The translations under genes and the position numbers were made by a program. Shown here in pieces: positions 49,135-57,611 of a stretch of DNA of 64,000 bases (positions are counted from its first letter, which is position 1; the number at the start of each line of letters is the position of its first letter). The stretch spans positions 868,001 to 932,000 of the forward strand of contig NZ_JACIBC010000002.1 of the NCBI RefSeq assembly GCF_014195095.1, written 5' to 3'. Source of the DNA: Rhizobium sp. BK602. Its GTDB lineage: Bacteria; Pseudomonadota; Alphaproteobacteria; Rhizobiales; Rhizobiaceae. The notes beneath the pieces are model-generated. The model saw nothing but the letters and a program-made list of their open reading frames with translations. It searched no databases and was not told the origin of the DNA.

Positions 49135-49989
49135 ATGCATGTTATCGTCACCGGGGGCTCAAGCGGGATCGGCCTGGCGATAGCCAGGCTCTATGCCCTC
49201 CGCGGCGATCGCATCTCCCTGCTTGCCCGTCATTCCGGCCGCCTGGAACAGGCGCTCGGCGAACTTGTCGCCCTGTCCGGGGTCGATCCTTCCCGCATTC
49301 AGATCGCGTCGGCCGACGTCGCCTCCGCCAGTCAGGTACAGGAGGCCGTCGGCATCTGCGAACGCTCTTTCGGCCCCTGCGATATCCTCATTGCCTCGGC
49401 CGGCATCGTCGAGCCCTGTGCTTTCGACGAAATGCCGGCGGATGTCTTCGACGAACAGATTGCCACCAATCTGCTGGGCACCGCCAATGCGGTGCGTGTG
49501 GTCTACAGCGGCATGAAGGCGCGTCGCAGCGGCAAGATCATGCTGGTCTCCTCGGGGGCCGCGCTGATCGGCATCTATGGCTATGGCGCCTATTGCGCCT
49601 CCAAGTCGGCGTTGACCGGCTTTGCAGAGGCCCTGGGCGTCGAGGCGGCTGTTTTCGGTATTCGCGTCTCCATCTGCTTCCCGCCGGATACGCTCACGCC
49701 GCAATATCGCCGCGAGATGTCGATGCGGCCTCCCCAAGCGGAGCTATTGATGGGCACGGTCAAGCCATGGAGCGCCGAAGCCGTGGCGGCCAGGATCGTC
49801 CGCGGGCTCGACCGCGGCCGGCGGCAAATCCATTTCGGACCGACGCTGACAGCGCTCGCTTATTTCGGTCCATTGGTAAAACCGGCGCTGATATGGTGGT
49901 TTTCCCGCAAAATACGAAAAATAACTGGGCAAGAACGGCAGGGAAGTCTTGTCGAGGCGGTCGACGAAGGCTTTGATCGCGGGAGGTAA
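49135..49989 (+). CDS. rkpH: SDR RkpH, resembling 3-ketosphinganine reductase
   Basis: This 284-residue short-chain dehydrogenase has the NADP loop IVTGGSSGIGLAIARLYA at the start, ASAGIVEP near 87, LVSSGAALIG (Ser) and YGAYCASKSALTGF (Tyr and Lys) near 158-162. Diagnostic is the later FPPDTLTPQYRREM segment, which recalls the PPDTDTP signature of eukaryotic 3-ketodihydrosphingosine reductases. The C-terminal hydrophobic stretch (TALAYFGPLVKPALIWWF) is also a feature of that group and suggests membrane contact. It would reduce the ketone made by RkpG. The gene begins 18 bp after rkpG. Confidence 0.87.
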   Translation: MHVIVTGGSSGIGLAIARLYALRGDRISLLARHSGRLEQALGELVALSGVDPSRIQIASADVASASQVQEAVGICERSFGPCDILIASAGIVEPCAFDEMPADVFDEQIATNLLGTANAVRVVYSGMKARRSGKIMLVSSGAALIGIYGYGAYCASKSALTGFAEALGVEAAVFGIRVSICFPPDTLTPQYRREMSMRPPQAELLMGTVKPWSAEAVAARIVRGLDRGRRQIHFGPTLTALAYFGPLVKPALIWWFSRKIRKITGQERQGSLVEAVDEGFDRGR

Positions 49990-50130
49990 GCGCGGGTTTG
50001 CACAACCCGCTGGCGATGTCGCGTCTTTGGCATGGGGACGTGCGGTCGACATCGCAATTTGAATTTGGGGGCCTTGTTCTTCCGGGGTTGGAAAAGCAAG
50101 GCGATTGGCTGATATTGGGACGCTATACTA

Positions 50131-51708
50131 TTGAGGCTTCATGATTTTCCGGCTCTTTTGACGCTTATCTGCTTCGCGTTCTCCTGCTTGGTCATCTTTT
50201 TGACCGATCCTTTCGCGATGCCGGCCGCCGTCAACAGGCAAAATCATACCGAGCGAAGCTGGAGCCGGCTGGCCTTTGAGTGGGCCAGCAGGGTTCCGGT
50301 GATCGCGCTCGTCTATGCCGGCTTTTTCGCGATCTCCTGGCGTCCGCTCTACGGCGCGCAGGGCGCGATCTCCTTCTTCGTCATCTTTACCGGCATTTCG
50401 CGCGCAAAGTTCCAGTTCATCCGCGAGCCCCTGGTCTTTTCCGACATCGCGCTGGTGGTCGATGTCTTCAAATACAAGGAAATTTTCTACGCGACGTCCC
50501 TGAACATCGTCTTCTGGGTGATCGCGCTTTCCTATGTGTTCGGCGTCAGCGGTCTCTATATGTATTTCGAGCCGTCGATCCTGCCCGAGCGCAACGGTTT
50601 CCTGTGGGTTCTCGTCATGCTGATCGTGGCCTTCGGGCCCTGGTTCGCCCTGTTCAGCCGGGCCGTCAGCGATCCGGTCTGCCGCTTCACGCAGATGGTG
50701 CTCGGCAAGGTTGACGTGAAGAAGGATACGGTCAGGTTCGGTACCTTCGCATCTGTCGTCTTTCATTTCGTCATCTGGGTCGGTGTCCGGCGAGAGGCCA
50801 TCGTCACGCAATTGTCCGAGCGCTTCATCTCGGCTCTCCACGAACTTTGGGAGCATGGCGACGATGAGCCGCTGATCGTGGTCTGGCAGTCCGAATCCTT
50901 CATCGATCTGCGCCATTTCGGTGCCGAGAACGTCAAGCTGCCCAATCTCGACCGCCTGCGGAATCAGGCGGCGCAATGGGGGCGGATGACCAGTGTCTTC
51001 GAGGGCGGCTATACGCTGCGCACCGAATTCGCGGTGCTGAGCGGCCTTTTGCCCGAAAACGTCCATATCGACGCCAGTTATCCCTATCTGCGCGCCAGCC
51101 ACTACAAGGATGTGGTCTGGCCGGCGCGGTTGAAGAAGGCCGGCTGGCAGACGCAGTTCATCCATCCCTACGACAAGACCTTCTTCCTGCGCCACAAGGC
51201 TCTGCCGCAGCTCGGCTTCGACCGGATGATGATGCTGGACGAATTCGACCACAGGCCAGAGCGCGACGGCCCCTATGTCAGCGATCTCGCACTGACGAAG
51301 AGCGTGATTCGCGCGATCGAGGAAGGCGGCGAGGCGAAGAATTTCGTCTTCGTCGCCTCGATGGCGAATCATGGTCCCTGGGAGCCCGGCCGCTGCGGCG
51401 ACCTGACCGACCCGGTGGATATCTACAGCGAGCTCCTGATGCGCGCCGACCATGCGCTTGGCAATCTCGCCCATCATCTCGACAGGCTCGACCGTCCCGT
51501 CTGGCTTCTGTTCTATGGCGATCATGCACCGCTCCTGAAAGCCTTCGCCGACCCGTTCCCCGATCCGCGTACGGATTACGTCATCGTCCCGCTTGGCCGG
51601 GCGCGGGCGCATTCGCAAAAGCCGGCACCGGCGCGGGAAGAGGCGCCCTGGAACCTCGTCGGCACCCTGCTGCGCTATGCCGGCCTCAGCAGCGAGGTTC
51701 CGGAATGA
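50131..51708 (+). CDS. rkpI: LTA-synthase-like membrane sulfatase-fold protein RkpI
   Basis: This 525-residue protein has about five N-terminal membrane helices (residues 5-220), then an alkaline-phosphatase/sulfatase-fold domain. It contains LIVVWQSESFIDLRHFG (first metal-binding E/S segment), FEGGYTLRTEFAVLSGL (in which Thr is the probable nucleophile), VASMANHGPWEP and WLLFYGDHAPLLKAF (GDH metal-binding). Similar enzymes transfer phospho-alcohols such as glycerol phosphate or phosphoethanolamine at the outer face of the inner membrane. The start appears to be a TTG at 50131, since the first membrane helix begins at residue 7. Its stop overlaps rkpJ (ATGA). Confidence 0.85.
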   Translation: MRLHDFPALLTLICFAFSCLVIFLTDPFAMPAAVNRQNHTERSWSRLAFEWASRVPVIALVYAGFFAISWRPLYGAQGAISFFVIFTGISRAKFQFIREPLVFSDIALVVDVFKYKEIFYATSLNIVFWVIALSYVFGVSGLYMYFEPSILPERNGFLWVLVMLIVAFGPWFALFSRAVSDPVCRFTQMVLGKVDVKKDTVRFGTFASVVFHFVIWVGVRREAIVTQLSERFISALHELWEHGDDEPLIVVWQSESFIDLRHFGAENVKLPNLDRLRNQAAQWGRMTSVFEGGYTLRTEFAVLSGLLPENVHIDASYPYLRASHYKDVVWPARLKKAGWQTQFIHPYDKTFFLRHKALPQLGFDRMMMLDEFDHRPERDGPYVSDLALTKSVIRAIEEGGEAKNFVFVASMANHGPWEPGRCGDLTDPVDIYSELLMRADHALGNLAHHLDRLDRPVWLLFYGDHAPLLKAFADPFPDPRTDYVIVPLGRARAHSQKPAPAREEAPWNLVGTLLRYAGLSSEVPE

Positions 51709-52997
51709 TGGCTGGCGGGCAGGGGGCTGCCGCGCGCGTCTTCCTTTTCCTGCAGGGCCCGTCGTCGCCGTTGTTTGTCGAGACCGCCCGGAGGTTGGAG
51801 GCGGCAGGCTGCCGCTGCATCCGCATCAATCTGAACCCCGGCGACTGGATGTTCTGGCATGGCCGCGACGTCTTCAACTATCGCGGCGGCTTCGCCGGCT
51901 GGCGCGATTATGTGCGCCGGCGCATCGAAACCGACAAGGTGACCGATCTGATTCTGCTCGGTGAGGAGCGTCCCTATCATCGCGTGGCCATCGAAGAGGC
52001 GCGGCGGTTGGGCGTCGAGGTCGCGGTTATCGAGATGGGCTATTTGCGGCCGGACTGGGTTACGCTCGAGCGTAATGGAATGTCGTCCAATTCCCGCTTT
52101 CCCGCCGATCCCCGGCATATCATGCAGGCGGCGGCGAAGCTGCCCGAGCCGGATTGGACGCGCCGCTTCAGTCATAGCTTCCTGGCCGAGGCGGCCTACG
52201 ACCTTCTCTATAATCTTCCGAACGCCTTCCTATGGTTCCTGTATCCCGGCTACCGGCGCCACGCGCTCTATCATCCGCTGGTCGAATATGCCGGCTGGCT
52301 GCGCCGCCTGCCGGCGAGCGGCAGGCGGGCGAGGGAGGCTGAGGCGACGATCGACGCTCTGATCGCCGGGAATGCGGGATTCTTCGTCTACCCATTGCAG
52401 CTTCAGACCGATTTTCAGCTGCGCGCGCATTCTCCCTTCCACCGGCAGCAGGACGCCATCCGCCAGATCATGCGCTCGTTCGCTGTTCATGCCGCGCCCG
52501 ACATGCATCTGGTCGTGAAACTGCATCCGCTCGACAACGGGCTCGTCGACTGGAACCTCTATATCGACAGCATCGGTATTCCCCTTGCCCTTTCCTCCCG
52601 TGTTCACTTCATTGACGGCGGCAATCTCGAAAAGTTGATCGCGGCAAGCGACGGCATGGTAACGGTCAATTCCACCGCCGCACTTTCGGCCCTGCAGGCC
52701 GGCAAGCCGGTAAAGGTGCTAGGCGCCGCCATCTACGATATCGAAGGCCTGACCGACCAAAAGCCGCTCGATCTTTTCTGGGGAAAGCCCGAAGCGCCGT
52801 CCGCCGATCTTCGCCATGCTTTTTTGAAATTGCTGGCCGAATCCATACAGGTACGCGGGAATTTCTATTCCCGGGCGGGTGCTCGCGCGGCTGCGGCCGC
52901 GATCGCGGAGCGCCTTGTGACGCGAACCGTCAACCTTCCGGATGCCTATATCGACCCGCCGCCGCGGCAGAGACCGGTAAAGATCGACGTCCCCTGA
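51705..52997 (+). CDS. rkpJ: Capsule lipid-linker Kdo transferase, KpsS-like RkpJ
   Basis: The protein is about 430 residues from ATG 51705 (or ATG 51708); the start overlaps the rkpI stop. It has the KpsS/LipB layout: FLFLQGPSSPLF and CRCIRINLNPGDWMFW near the start, VAVIEMGYLRPDWVTLE near 110, FFVYPLQLQTDFQLRAHSPF near 225 (the characteristic LQ.D.Q...HSPF), LVVKLHPLDNG near 280 and DGMVTVNSTAALSALQAGKPV. In E. coli KpsS adds the first Kdo to phosphatidylglycerol to start the capsule linker. Here the lipid acceptor may differ (see findings). It ends the rkp block. Confidence 0.88.
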   Translation: MMAGGQGAAARVFLFLQGPSSPLFVETARRLEAAGCRCIRINLNPGDWMFWHGRDVFNYRGGFAGWRDYVRRRIETDKVTDLILLGEERPYHRVAIEEARRLGVEVAVIEMGYLRPDWVTLERNGMSSNSRFPADPRHIMQAAAKLPEPDWTRRFSHSFLAEAAYDLLYNLPNAFLWFLYPGYRRHALYHPLVEYAGWLRRLPASGRRAREAEATIDALIAGNAGFFVYPLQLQTDFQLRAHSPFHRQQDAIRQIMRSFAVHAAPDMHLVVKLHPLDNGLVDWNLYIDSIGIPLALSSRVHFIDGGNLEKLIAASDGMVTVNSTAALSALQAGKPVKVLGAAIYDIEGLTDQKPLDLFWGKPEAPSADLRHAFLKLLAESIQVRGNFYSRAGARAAAAAIAERLVTRTVNLPDAYIDPPPRQRPVKIDVP

Positions 52998-53196
52998 TTC
53001 CGTCAGGGCGGAATGGCATGATCAGCTTCGGAAAAGCGCAATAATTCATTCTCGGACAGTCATCGGGGCATTCGTCGGGTCGCCGACCCTGAAATTGACA
53101 CGACGGCTGCTTACATAGGGATTCGTGAGTACACTGAACGCAGCGATTCGATGTTGGGACGAAGAGCGAAGATATGGTTTGCCGGGAGCAAACGTC
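52998..53196 (+). other. Gap between rkpJ and the small membrane peptide
   Basis: No gene or clear terminator is seen here. Confidence 0.3.
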
Positions 53197-53310
53197 ATGG
53201 ATGGCAGTAAGATGGAACGGTTCATGCTGAAGGAGCTGCTGGCGATCATCGCAGCCCTCGTGCTTGTCTCAGCAGTGCTTTTGACGATCGTCATCACGGG
53301 CAATTACTGA
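53197..53310 (+). CDS. Short single-pass membrane peptide, unknown
   Basis: A 37-residue frame from ATG 53197 has GGGAGCAAACGTC upstream. It reads MDGSKMERFMLKELLAIIAA and then continues as a hydrophobic helix (LVLVSAVLLTIVITG) ending NY. A charged start followed by one helix fits a real small membrane protein. The frame is open further upstream to 53125 but looks random there. No homologue is known to me. It lies between rkpJ and tRNA-Val. Confidence 0.45.
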   Translation: MDGSKMERFMLKELLAIIAALVLVSAVLLTIVITGNY

Positions 53311-53440
53311 GCGCCACGCCTCGGCGTGCGCCGATTCCATTTTTGCGAGGGATATAGCGCTCTCTCCCCGAAGCGACGAGGGCGACAGGCAAGACGGCAA
53401 GCTGAACGCCCAGCCGGATCATTCTTTTCTTTTGGAAAAA

Positions 53441-53516
53441 TGGTGGGCGATGAGAGACTCGAACTCCCGACATCCTCGGTGTAAACGAGGCGCTCTACCA
53501 ACTGAGCTAATCGCCC
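53441..53516 (-). tRNA. tRNA-Val (anticodon TAC)
   Basis: The 76-nt cloverleaf on the minus strand begins GGGCGATTAGCTCAGTTGGT and ends TCGCCCACCA, with CCA encoded. The anticodon loop TTTACAC gives TAC. The acceptor arms GGGCGAT / ATCGCCC pair fully. Confidence 0.96.
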
Positions 53517-53812
53517 TTCCGCGAAGCGATGCAAGTGACCGCTGCGTTTCGGTGGCCGTGATCTATGCGTAACGAGGAAAAACCGCAAGAGTGTTTGTGA
53601 AGATTTTTTGATTTTTTTGATCGCATGGCGTCGGGCAAGGTTATCAACAATATGCATTCTTGCGAAAGCAGGCGCGGCGAGGGCGAGTGTATCAGCTCGT
53701 TTTGAAATGCGCAGGGCGCGATGCTGCCATGATAAAACGCCGGGGCGGAAAATTGTCGGCGGCGGTTCTGAAAACAAATTGTCATCTGTCATGGATTTGT
53801 ATTCAAACCTGC
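53517..53812. other. Intergenic region between tRNA-Val and tRNA-Asp genes
   Basis: This gap of about 300 bp holds a promoter for each side at its two ends. The middle is AT-rich with runs of T and no gene. Confidence 0.4.
53560..53588 (-). promoter_or_regulatory. Promoter of tRNA-Val
   Basis: On the minus strand TTGCGG (53583-53588) and TAGATC (53560-53565) are 17 bases apart, about 45 bp upstream of the tRNA. Confidence 0.5.
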
Positions 53813-53841
53813 TTGACACCCAAACACGAACCCCGTAGTTA
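53813..53841 (+). promoter_or_regulatory. Promoter of the two tRNA-Asp genes
   Basis: TTGACA (53813-53818) and TAGTTA (53836-53841) are exactly 17 bases apart, about 65 bp before the first tRNA-Asp. Confidence 0.7.
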
Positions 53842-53906
53842 GCCGCTCATCGAACGGCGAGGCCGCTTTGATGGGTGCGAAAGCATCCGGAATGCTTGAA
53901 ATGAAT

Positions 53907-53983
53907 GCGGGTGTAGCTCAGTCGGTTAGAGTGCCGGCCTGTCACGCCGGAGGTCGCGGGTTCGAGCCCCGTCACTCGCGCCA
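53907..53983 (+). tRNA. tRNA-Asp (anticodon GTC), copy 1
   Basis: A 77-nt cloverleaf starts GCGGGTGTAGCTCAGTCGGT. Its anticodon loop CTGTCAC gives GTC. It ends CACTCGCG plus encoded CCA. The acceptor stem contains one G-T pair. Confidence 0.96.
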
Positions 53984-54035
53984 TTTCAAAGCAGCAATTC
54001 CGGGCTTTCCGCTGGGCCGCAAGGTCAAACTATGC

Positions 54036-54112
54036 GCGGGTGTAGCTCAGTCGGTTAGAGTGCCGGCCTGTCACGCCGGAGGTCGCGGGTTCGAGCCCCG
54101 TCACTCGCGCCA
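54036..54112 (+). tRNA. tRNA-Asp (anticodon GTC), copy 2
   Basis: The sequence is identical to copy 1 over all 77 nt, with a 52-bp spacer between them that differs from the outer flanks. It is transcribed with copy 1. The spurious protein frame covering both copies is just a tRNA translation. Confidence 0.96.
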
Positions 54113-54374
54113 TTCTTTCTTCAAGTCATTACAATCAAACATCAATTTTTTGCGACTGCGAAAGAGCCTTTTCGCGTTTGCGCCGATTTGTCGCGATATC
54201 GTTGCAACACATTGATAAGCCCGGCTCGATAGTGCTTGAAACGATGCATTCAAAAGGCTTGCGCGCGCGCTCCGCCTGCGCTAACCACGGCTCTGTTGCA
54301 ACGCTCTTTCGCTTGGCTTTGGGCATTTGCCCAAAAGCGCCGCCCGGCGCTTACGGCAAGCAGGGATGGACATG

Positions 54375-54740
54375 ATGACTGGACTGCTCAGTTCCTATAT
54401 TCCGATAGCGATTTTCATTGGTATTGCCGTAGTGATCGGCCTGGCGCTGTTGATCACGCCGTTTGCCGTCGCCTTCAAGGCGCCCGATTCGGAAAAGCTG
54501 TCGGCCTATGAATGCGGCTTCAACGCATTCGATGACGCCCGCATGAAGTTCGATATCCGTTTCTACCTGGTGTCGATCCTCTTCATCATCTTCGATCTGG
54601 AAGTCGCCTTCCTTTTCCCCTGGGCCGTATCCTTCGGTGCGATCGGCTGGTTCGGGTTCTGGTCGATGATGGTGTTCCTGGCGGTGCTGACCATCGGCTT
54701 TATCTATGAATGGAAGAAGGGAGCGCTCGAATGGGAGTAG
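54375..54740 (+). CDS. nuoA: NADH-quinone oxidoreductase subunit A
   Basis: This 121-residue membrane subunit of respiratory complex I has three helices. It has the conserved [21 protein letters not shown] loop near residue 43, which contains the Cys and Asp involved near the quinone site, and then [13 protein letters not shown]. The ATG at 54375 agrees with the usual [16 protein letters not shown] start; upstream ATGs at 54366 and 54372 also lie in frame. It opens the nuo operon and overlaps nuoB by 10 bp. Confidence 0.96.
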   Translation: MTGLLSSYIPIAIFIGIAVVIGLALLITPFAVAFKAPDSEKLSAYECGFNAFDDARMKFDIRFYLVSILFIIFDLEVAFLFPWAVSFGAIGWFGFWSMMVFLAVLTIGFIYEWKKGALEWE

Positions 54741-55312
54741 CCCATAGCAACACGACGCTCGTTGCGCCGCAGCCGAAGGGGATCATCGATCCCGCGACCG
54801 GCAAGCCGGTTGGCAGCAACGATCCGTTCTTCGGCGAGATCAACAACGAGCTCGCCGACAAGGGTTTCCTGGTCACCTCGACCGATGAGCTGATCAATTG
54901 GGCTCGTACGGGCTCGCTGATGTGGATGACCTTCGGTCTTGCTTGCTGCGCCGTGGAAATGATGCAGGTTTCGATGCCGCGCTACGACGTCGAGCGCTTC
55001 GGCTTCGCGCCGCGCGCCTCGCCGCGCCAGTCCGACGTCATGATCGTCGCCGGCACGCTGACCAACAAGATGGCTCCGGCCCTGCGCAAGGTCTACGACC
55101 AGATGCCGGAGCCGCGATATGTCATTTCGATGGGCTCCTGCGCCAATGGCGGCGGCTACTATCACTATTCCTATTCGGTCGTGCGCGGCTGCGACCGCAT
55201 CGTTCCGATCGACATCTATATACCGGGCTGTCCTCCCACGGCGGAGGCGCTGCTTTACGGCGTGCTTCTGCTGCAGAAGAAGATCCGGCGCACCGGCACG
55301 ATCGAACGGTAA
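54731..55312 (+). CDS. nuoB: NADH-quinone oxidoreductase subunit B
   Basis: This 193-residue subunit carries the last iron-sulfur cluster (N2). The tandem Cys-Cys in [12 protein letters not shown] near 78, plus Cys in [12 protein letters not shown] and in [15 protein letters not shown], are all present. It passes electrons to quinone at the junction of the peripheral and membrane arms. The ATG at 54731 overlaps the end of nuoA. nuoC follows 18 bp later. Confidence 0.97.
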   Translation: MGVAHSNTTLVAPQPKGIIDPATGKPVGSNDPFFGEINNELADKGFLVTSTDELINWARTGSLMWMTFGLACCAVEMMQVSMPRYDVERFGFAPRASPRQSDVMIVAGTLTNKMAPALRKVYDQMPEPRYVISMGSCANGGGYYHYSYSVVRGCDRIVPIDIYIPGCPPTAEALLYGVLLLQKKIRRTGTIER

Positions 55313-55330
55313 GGCAGGGGACAAGGCATT

Positions 55331-55933
55331 ATGAGTGAAGCCCTGAACGAACTCGCCACCTATCTCTCGGAAGTTCGCGGCGCTCTGATCTCGTTTTCCG
55401 AGATCAAGTACGGCGAACTGACGGTGACGACGACGGCAGAAAACGTGATTGCGCTGCTGACGTTCCTGCGCGACGACGCCAAGTGCGGTTTCGTCAACAT
55501 GACGGATATTTGTGGCGTCGACTGGCCGCAGCGTCCCGACCGCTTCGATGTGGTCTATCACCTGCTGTCGCCGAAGAAGAACCTTCGCATCCGCGTCAAG
55601 GTGCCCGTCGCCGAGGACCAGGCGGTCCCGTCGGCTTGCGGCGTCTATCCCGGCGCCGATTGGTTCGAGCGCGAAACCTGGGACATGTACGGCGTGCTGT
55701 TCACCGGCCATCCGGACCTGCGCCGCCTGCTGACGGACTATGGTTTCGAAGGTCACCCGCTTCGCAAGGATTTCCCAACCACCGGCTTCGTCGAAGTTCG
55801 CTACGATGATGCCGCCAAGCGCGTCGTCTACGAGCCGGTCGAGCTGAAGCAGGAATTCCGCAACTTCGACTTTCTCTCTCCGTGGGAAGGCACCGACTAT
55901 GTGCTGCCCGGCGACGAGAAGGCGAAGCAGTAA
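55331..55933 (+). CDS. nuoC: NADH-quinone oxidoreductase subunit C
   Basis: This 200-residue peripheral-arm subunit is the separate form, not fused to NuoD. Landmarks are [20 protein letters not shown] near residue 60 and the C-terminal signature [25 protein letters not shown], followed by [13 protein letters not shown]. The gene ends just before the left inverted repeat of the element at 55940. In the usual operon nuoD follows closely. Confidence 0.97.
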   Translation: MSEALNELATYLSEVRGALISFSEIKYGELTVTTTAENVIALLTFLRDDAKCGFVNMTDICGVDWPQRPDRFDVVYHLLSPKKNLRIRVKVPVAEDQAVPSACGVYPGADWFERETWDMYGVLFTGHPDLRRLLTDYGFEGHPLRKDFPTTGFVEVRYDDAAKRVVYEPVELKQEFRNFDFLSPWEGTDYVLPGDEKAKQ

Positions 55934-55939
55934 GCTTGA

Positions 55940-55968
55940 GGCAATAGGCAGTAGCCAATAGGCAATAG
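55940..55968 (+). repeat. Left inverted repeat of the IVS-like element
   Basis: 29 bases beginning GGCAATAGGCAGTAG. It pairs with the right arm at 56369-56397 except at three positions (the 5th, 9th and 16th bases). Confidence 0.85.
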
Positions 55969-55985
55969 GAGAATGGCAAACGGCG

Positions 55986-56360
55986 ATTAATTCCTACCAG
56001 GACCTTACGGTATGGCAGCGCGCCATGGATCTTGCTGTTGAATGTTACGCTCTTACTAAGGAATTTCCGAAGGAAGAGATTTACGGCTTGGTTTCGCAAA
56101 TACGGCGGGCATCTGTGTCGATCGCGGCAAATATCGCGGAGGGTTATGGACGAGAGGCCACGGGGGCTTACGTGCATCACCTGAAGATTGCGCAAGGTTC
56201 GCTAAAGGAATTGGAGACGCATCTGATACTTTCGACGCGTGTAGGCGTCGTCGCCTCGGAGAAAATCAAGCTGGCGATGTCGATGAACGATGAAATCGGA
56301 AGGATGCTGCGGTCGCTGATACGCCGGTCGCAGGACGAACGACATGGATATGAGAGCTAA
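55986..56360 (+). CDS. Four-helix-bundle protein (rRNA intervening-sequence protein family)
   Basis: The frame reads INSYQDLTVWQRAMDLAVEC, then KEEIYGLVSQIRRASVSIAA and NIAEGYGREATGAYVHHLKI, with a final helix containing SLKELETHLIL. This is the S23/IVP family (about 120 residues), which forms a pentamer of four-helix bundles. The family alignment begins at the ISY segment, but no ATG, GTG or TTG stands there: the codon is ATT at 55986, and a stop lies at 55959. The first ATG in frame is 56025, which would lose the conserved start. The ATG at 55973 is in another frame and stops after five codons. Either ATT is used or one indel has damaged the start. Confidence 0.75.
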   Translation: MNSYQDLTVWQRAMDLAVECYALTKEFPKEEIYGLVSQIRRASVSIAANIAEGYGREATGAYVHHLKIAQGSLKELETHLILSTRVGVVASEKIKLAMSMNDEIGRMLRSLIRRSQDERHGYES

Positions 56361-56368
56361 CGATTACA

Positions 56369-56397
56369 CTATTGCCTATTGCCTACTGGCTAATGCC
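56369..56397 (+). repeat. Right inverted repeat of the IVS-like element
   Basis: 29 bases beginning CTATTGCCTATTGCC and ending just before the nuoD ribosome site. Complementary to the left arm with three mismatches. Confidence 0.85.
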
Positions 56398-56420
56398 TGC
56401 AATAAGCGGAGCGGATTGCA

Positions 56421-57611
56421 ATGACAGAACACAACGTTCGCAACTTCAACATCAATTTCGGCCCGCAGCATCCGGCTGCGCACGGCGTTTTGCGTCTTGT
56501 CCTCGAGCTGGACGGCGAAATTGTGGAACGCGTCGATCCGCATATCGGCCTGCTGCATCGCGGCACGGAAAAGCTGATCGAAACGAAGACCTACCTGCAG
56601 GCCGTTCCTTACTTCGATCGCCTCGACTACGTGGCGCCGATGAACCAGGAACATGCTTATGCGCTGGCCGTCGAAAAGCTGCTCGGCATCGATATCCCGA
56701 TCCGTGGCCAGCTGATCCGCGTGCTCTATTCGGAAATCGGCCGCATCCTGTCGCATCTTCTGAACGTCACGACGCAGGCCATGGACGTCGGCGCGCTGAC
56801 GCCGCCGCTCTGGGGCTTCGAAGAGCGCGAAAAGCTGATGGTGTTCTATGAGCGCGCCTCCGGCTCGCGCATGCATGCCGCCTATGTCCGTCCGGGCGGC
56901 GTTCACCAGGACCTGCCGGAAAAGCTCGTCCAGGATATCGGCGACTGGTGCGATCCCTTCCTGAAGGCGCTCGACGACATCGACGACCTGCTGACCGGCA
57001 ACCGCATCTTCAAGCAGCGTAACGTCGATATCGGCGTGGTGTCGCTGGAAGACTGTTGGGCCTGGGGCTTCTCGGGCGTCATGGTCCGCGGCTCCGGCGC
57101 CGCCTGGGACCTGCGCCGCTCGCAGCCCTACGAGTGCTATTCGGATCTGGAATTCGACATTCCGATCGGCAAGAACGGCGACTGCTACGACCGTTATCTC
57201 ATCCGCATGATCGAAATGCGCCAGTCCGTCCGCATCATGAAGCAGTGCGTCAATCGCCTGCTCGGCGATGCCAAGACTGGTCCGGTCTCGTCGCTCGACG
57301 GCAAGGTCGTGCCGCCGAAGCGTGGTGAGATGAAGCGCTCGATGGAAGCGCTGATCCATCACTTCAAGCTCTACACCGAAGGCTATCACGTGCCGGCCGG
57401 CGAGGTTTATGCCGCTGTCGAAGCGCCGAAGGGCGAGTTCGGCGTCTACCTCGTCTCCGACGGTTCGAACAAGCCGTATCGCTGCAAGATCCGGGCGCCC
57501 GGCTATGCGCATCTGCAGGCCATGGATTTCATGTGCCGTGGCCATCAGCTCGCCGACGTCGCGGCCGTGCTCGGTTCGCTCGACATCGTGTTCGGCGAGG
57601 TGGATCGCTGA
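56421..57611 (+). CDS. nuoD: NADH-quinone oxidoreductase subunit D
   Basis: This 396-residue 49-kDa-type subunit forms the quinone site with NuoB. Landmarks are [20 protein letters not shown] at the start, [17 protein letters not shown] near 52, [15 protein letters not shown], and the end [20 protein letters not shown] plus [18 protein letters not shown]. It is full length. Its ribosome site GGAGCGG lies just after the right inverted repeat of the element. Its stop overlaps the start of the next gene by one base. Confidence 0.97.
   Translation: MTEHNVRNFNINFGPQHPAAHGVLRLVLELDGEIVERVDPHIGLLHRGTEKLIETKTYLQAVPYFDRLDYVAPMNQEHAYALAVEKLLGIDIPIRGQLIRVLYSEIGRILSHLLNVTTQAMDVGALTPPLWGFEEREKLMVFYERASGSRMHAAYVRPGGVHQDLPEKLVQDIGDWCDPFLKALDDIDDLLTGNRIFKQRNVDIGVVSLEDCWAWGFSGVMVRGSGAAWDLRRSQPYECYSDLEFDIPIGKNGDCYDRYLIRMIEMRQSVRIMKQCVNRLLGDAKTGPVSSLDGKVVPPKRGEMKRSMEALIHHFKLYTEGYHVPAGEVYAAVEAPKGEFGVYLVSDGSNKPYRCKIRAPGYAHLQAMDFMCRGHQLADVAAVLGSLDIVFGEVDR

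Larger units (their letters stand above)
55940..56397 (+). mobile_element. IVS-like element inserted between nuoC and nuoD
   Basis: The 458-bp segment is bounded by inverted repeats of 29 bases (55940-55968 and 56369-56397), 26 of 29 matching. Both arms are built from AATAGGC-type units. Inside lies a four-helix-bundle protein frame of the 23S rRNA intervening-sequence type. The arms end six bases after nuoC and 23 bases before nuoD, so the element fills the gap neatly. In mRNA the arms would form a long stem. Confidence 0.7.

Noticed and set aside
53868..54215. Open frame of 115 residues containing two copies of AGVAQSVRVPACHAGGRGFE
   Set aside because: This is a translation of the two identical tRNA-Asp genes, a well-known false protein.
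54113..54374. Attachment site or integrase next to the tRNA genes
   Set aside because: The tRNA 3' ends are not repeated nearby apart from the tandem tRNA-Asp itself, and no integrase is present.
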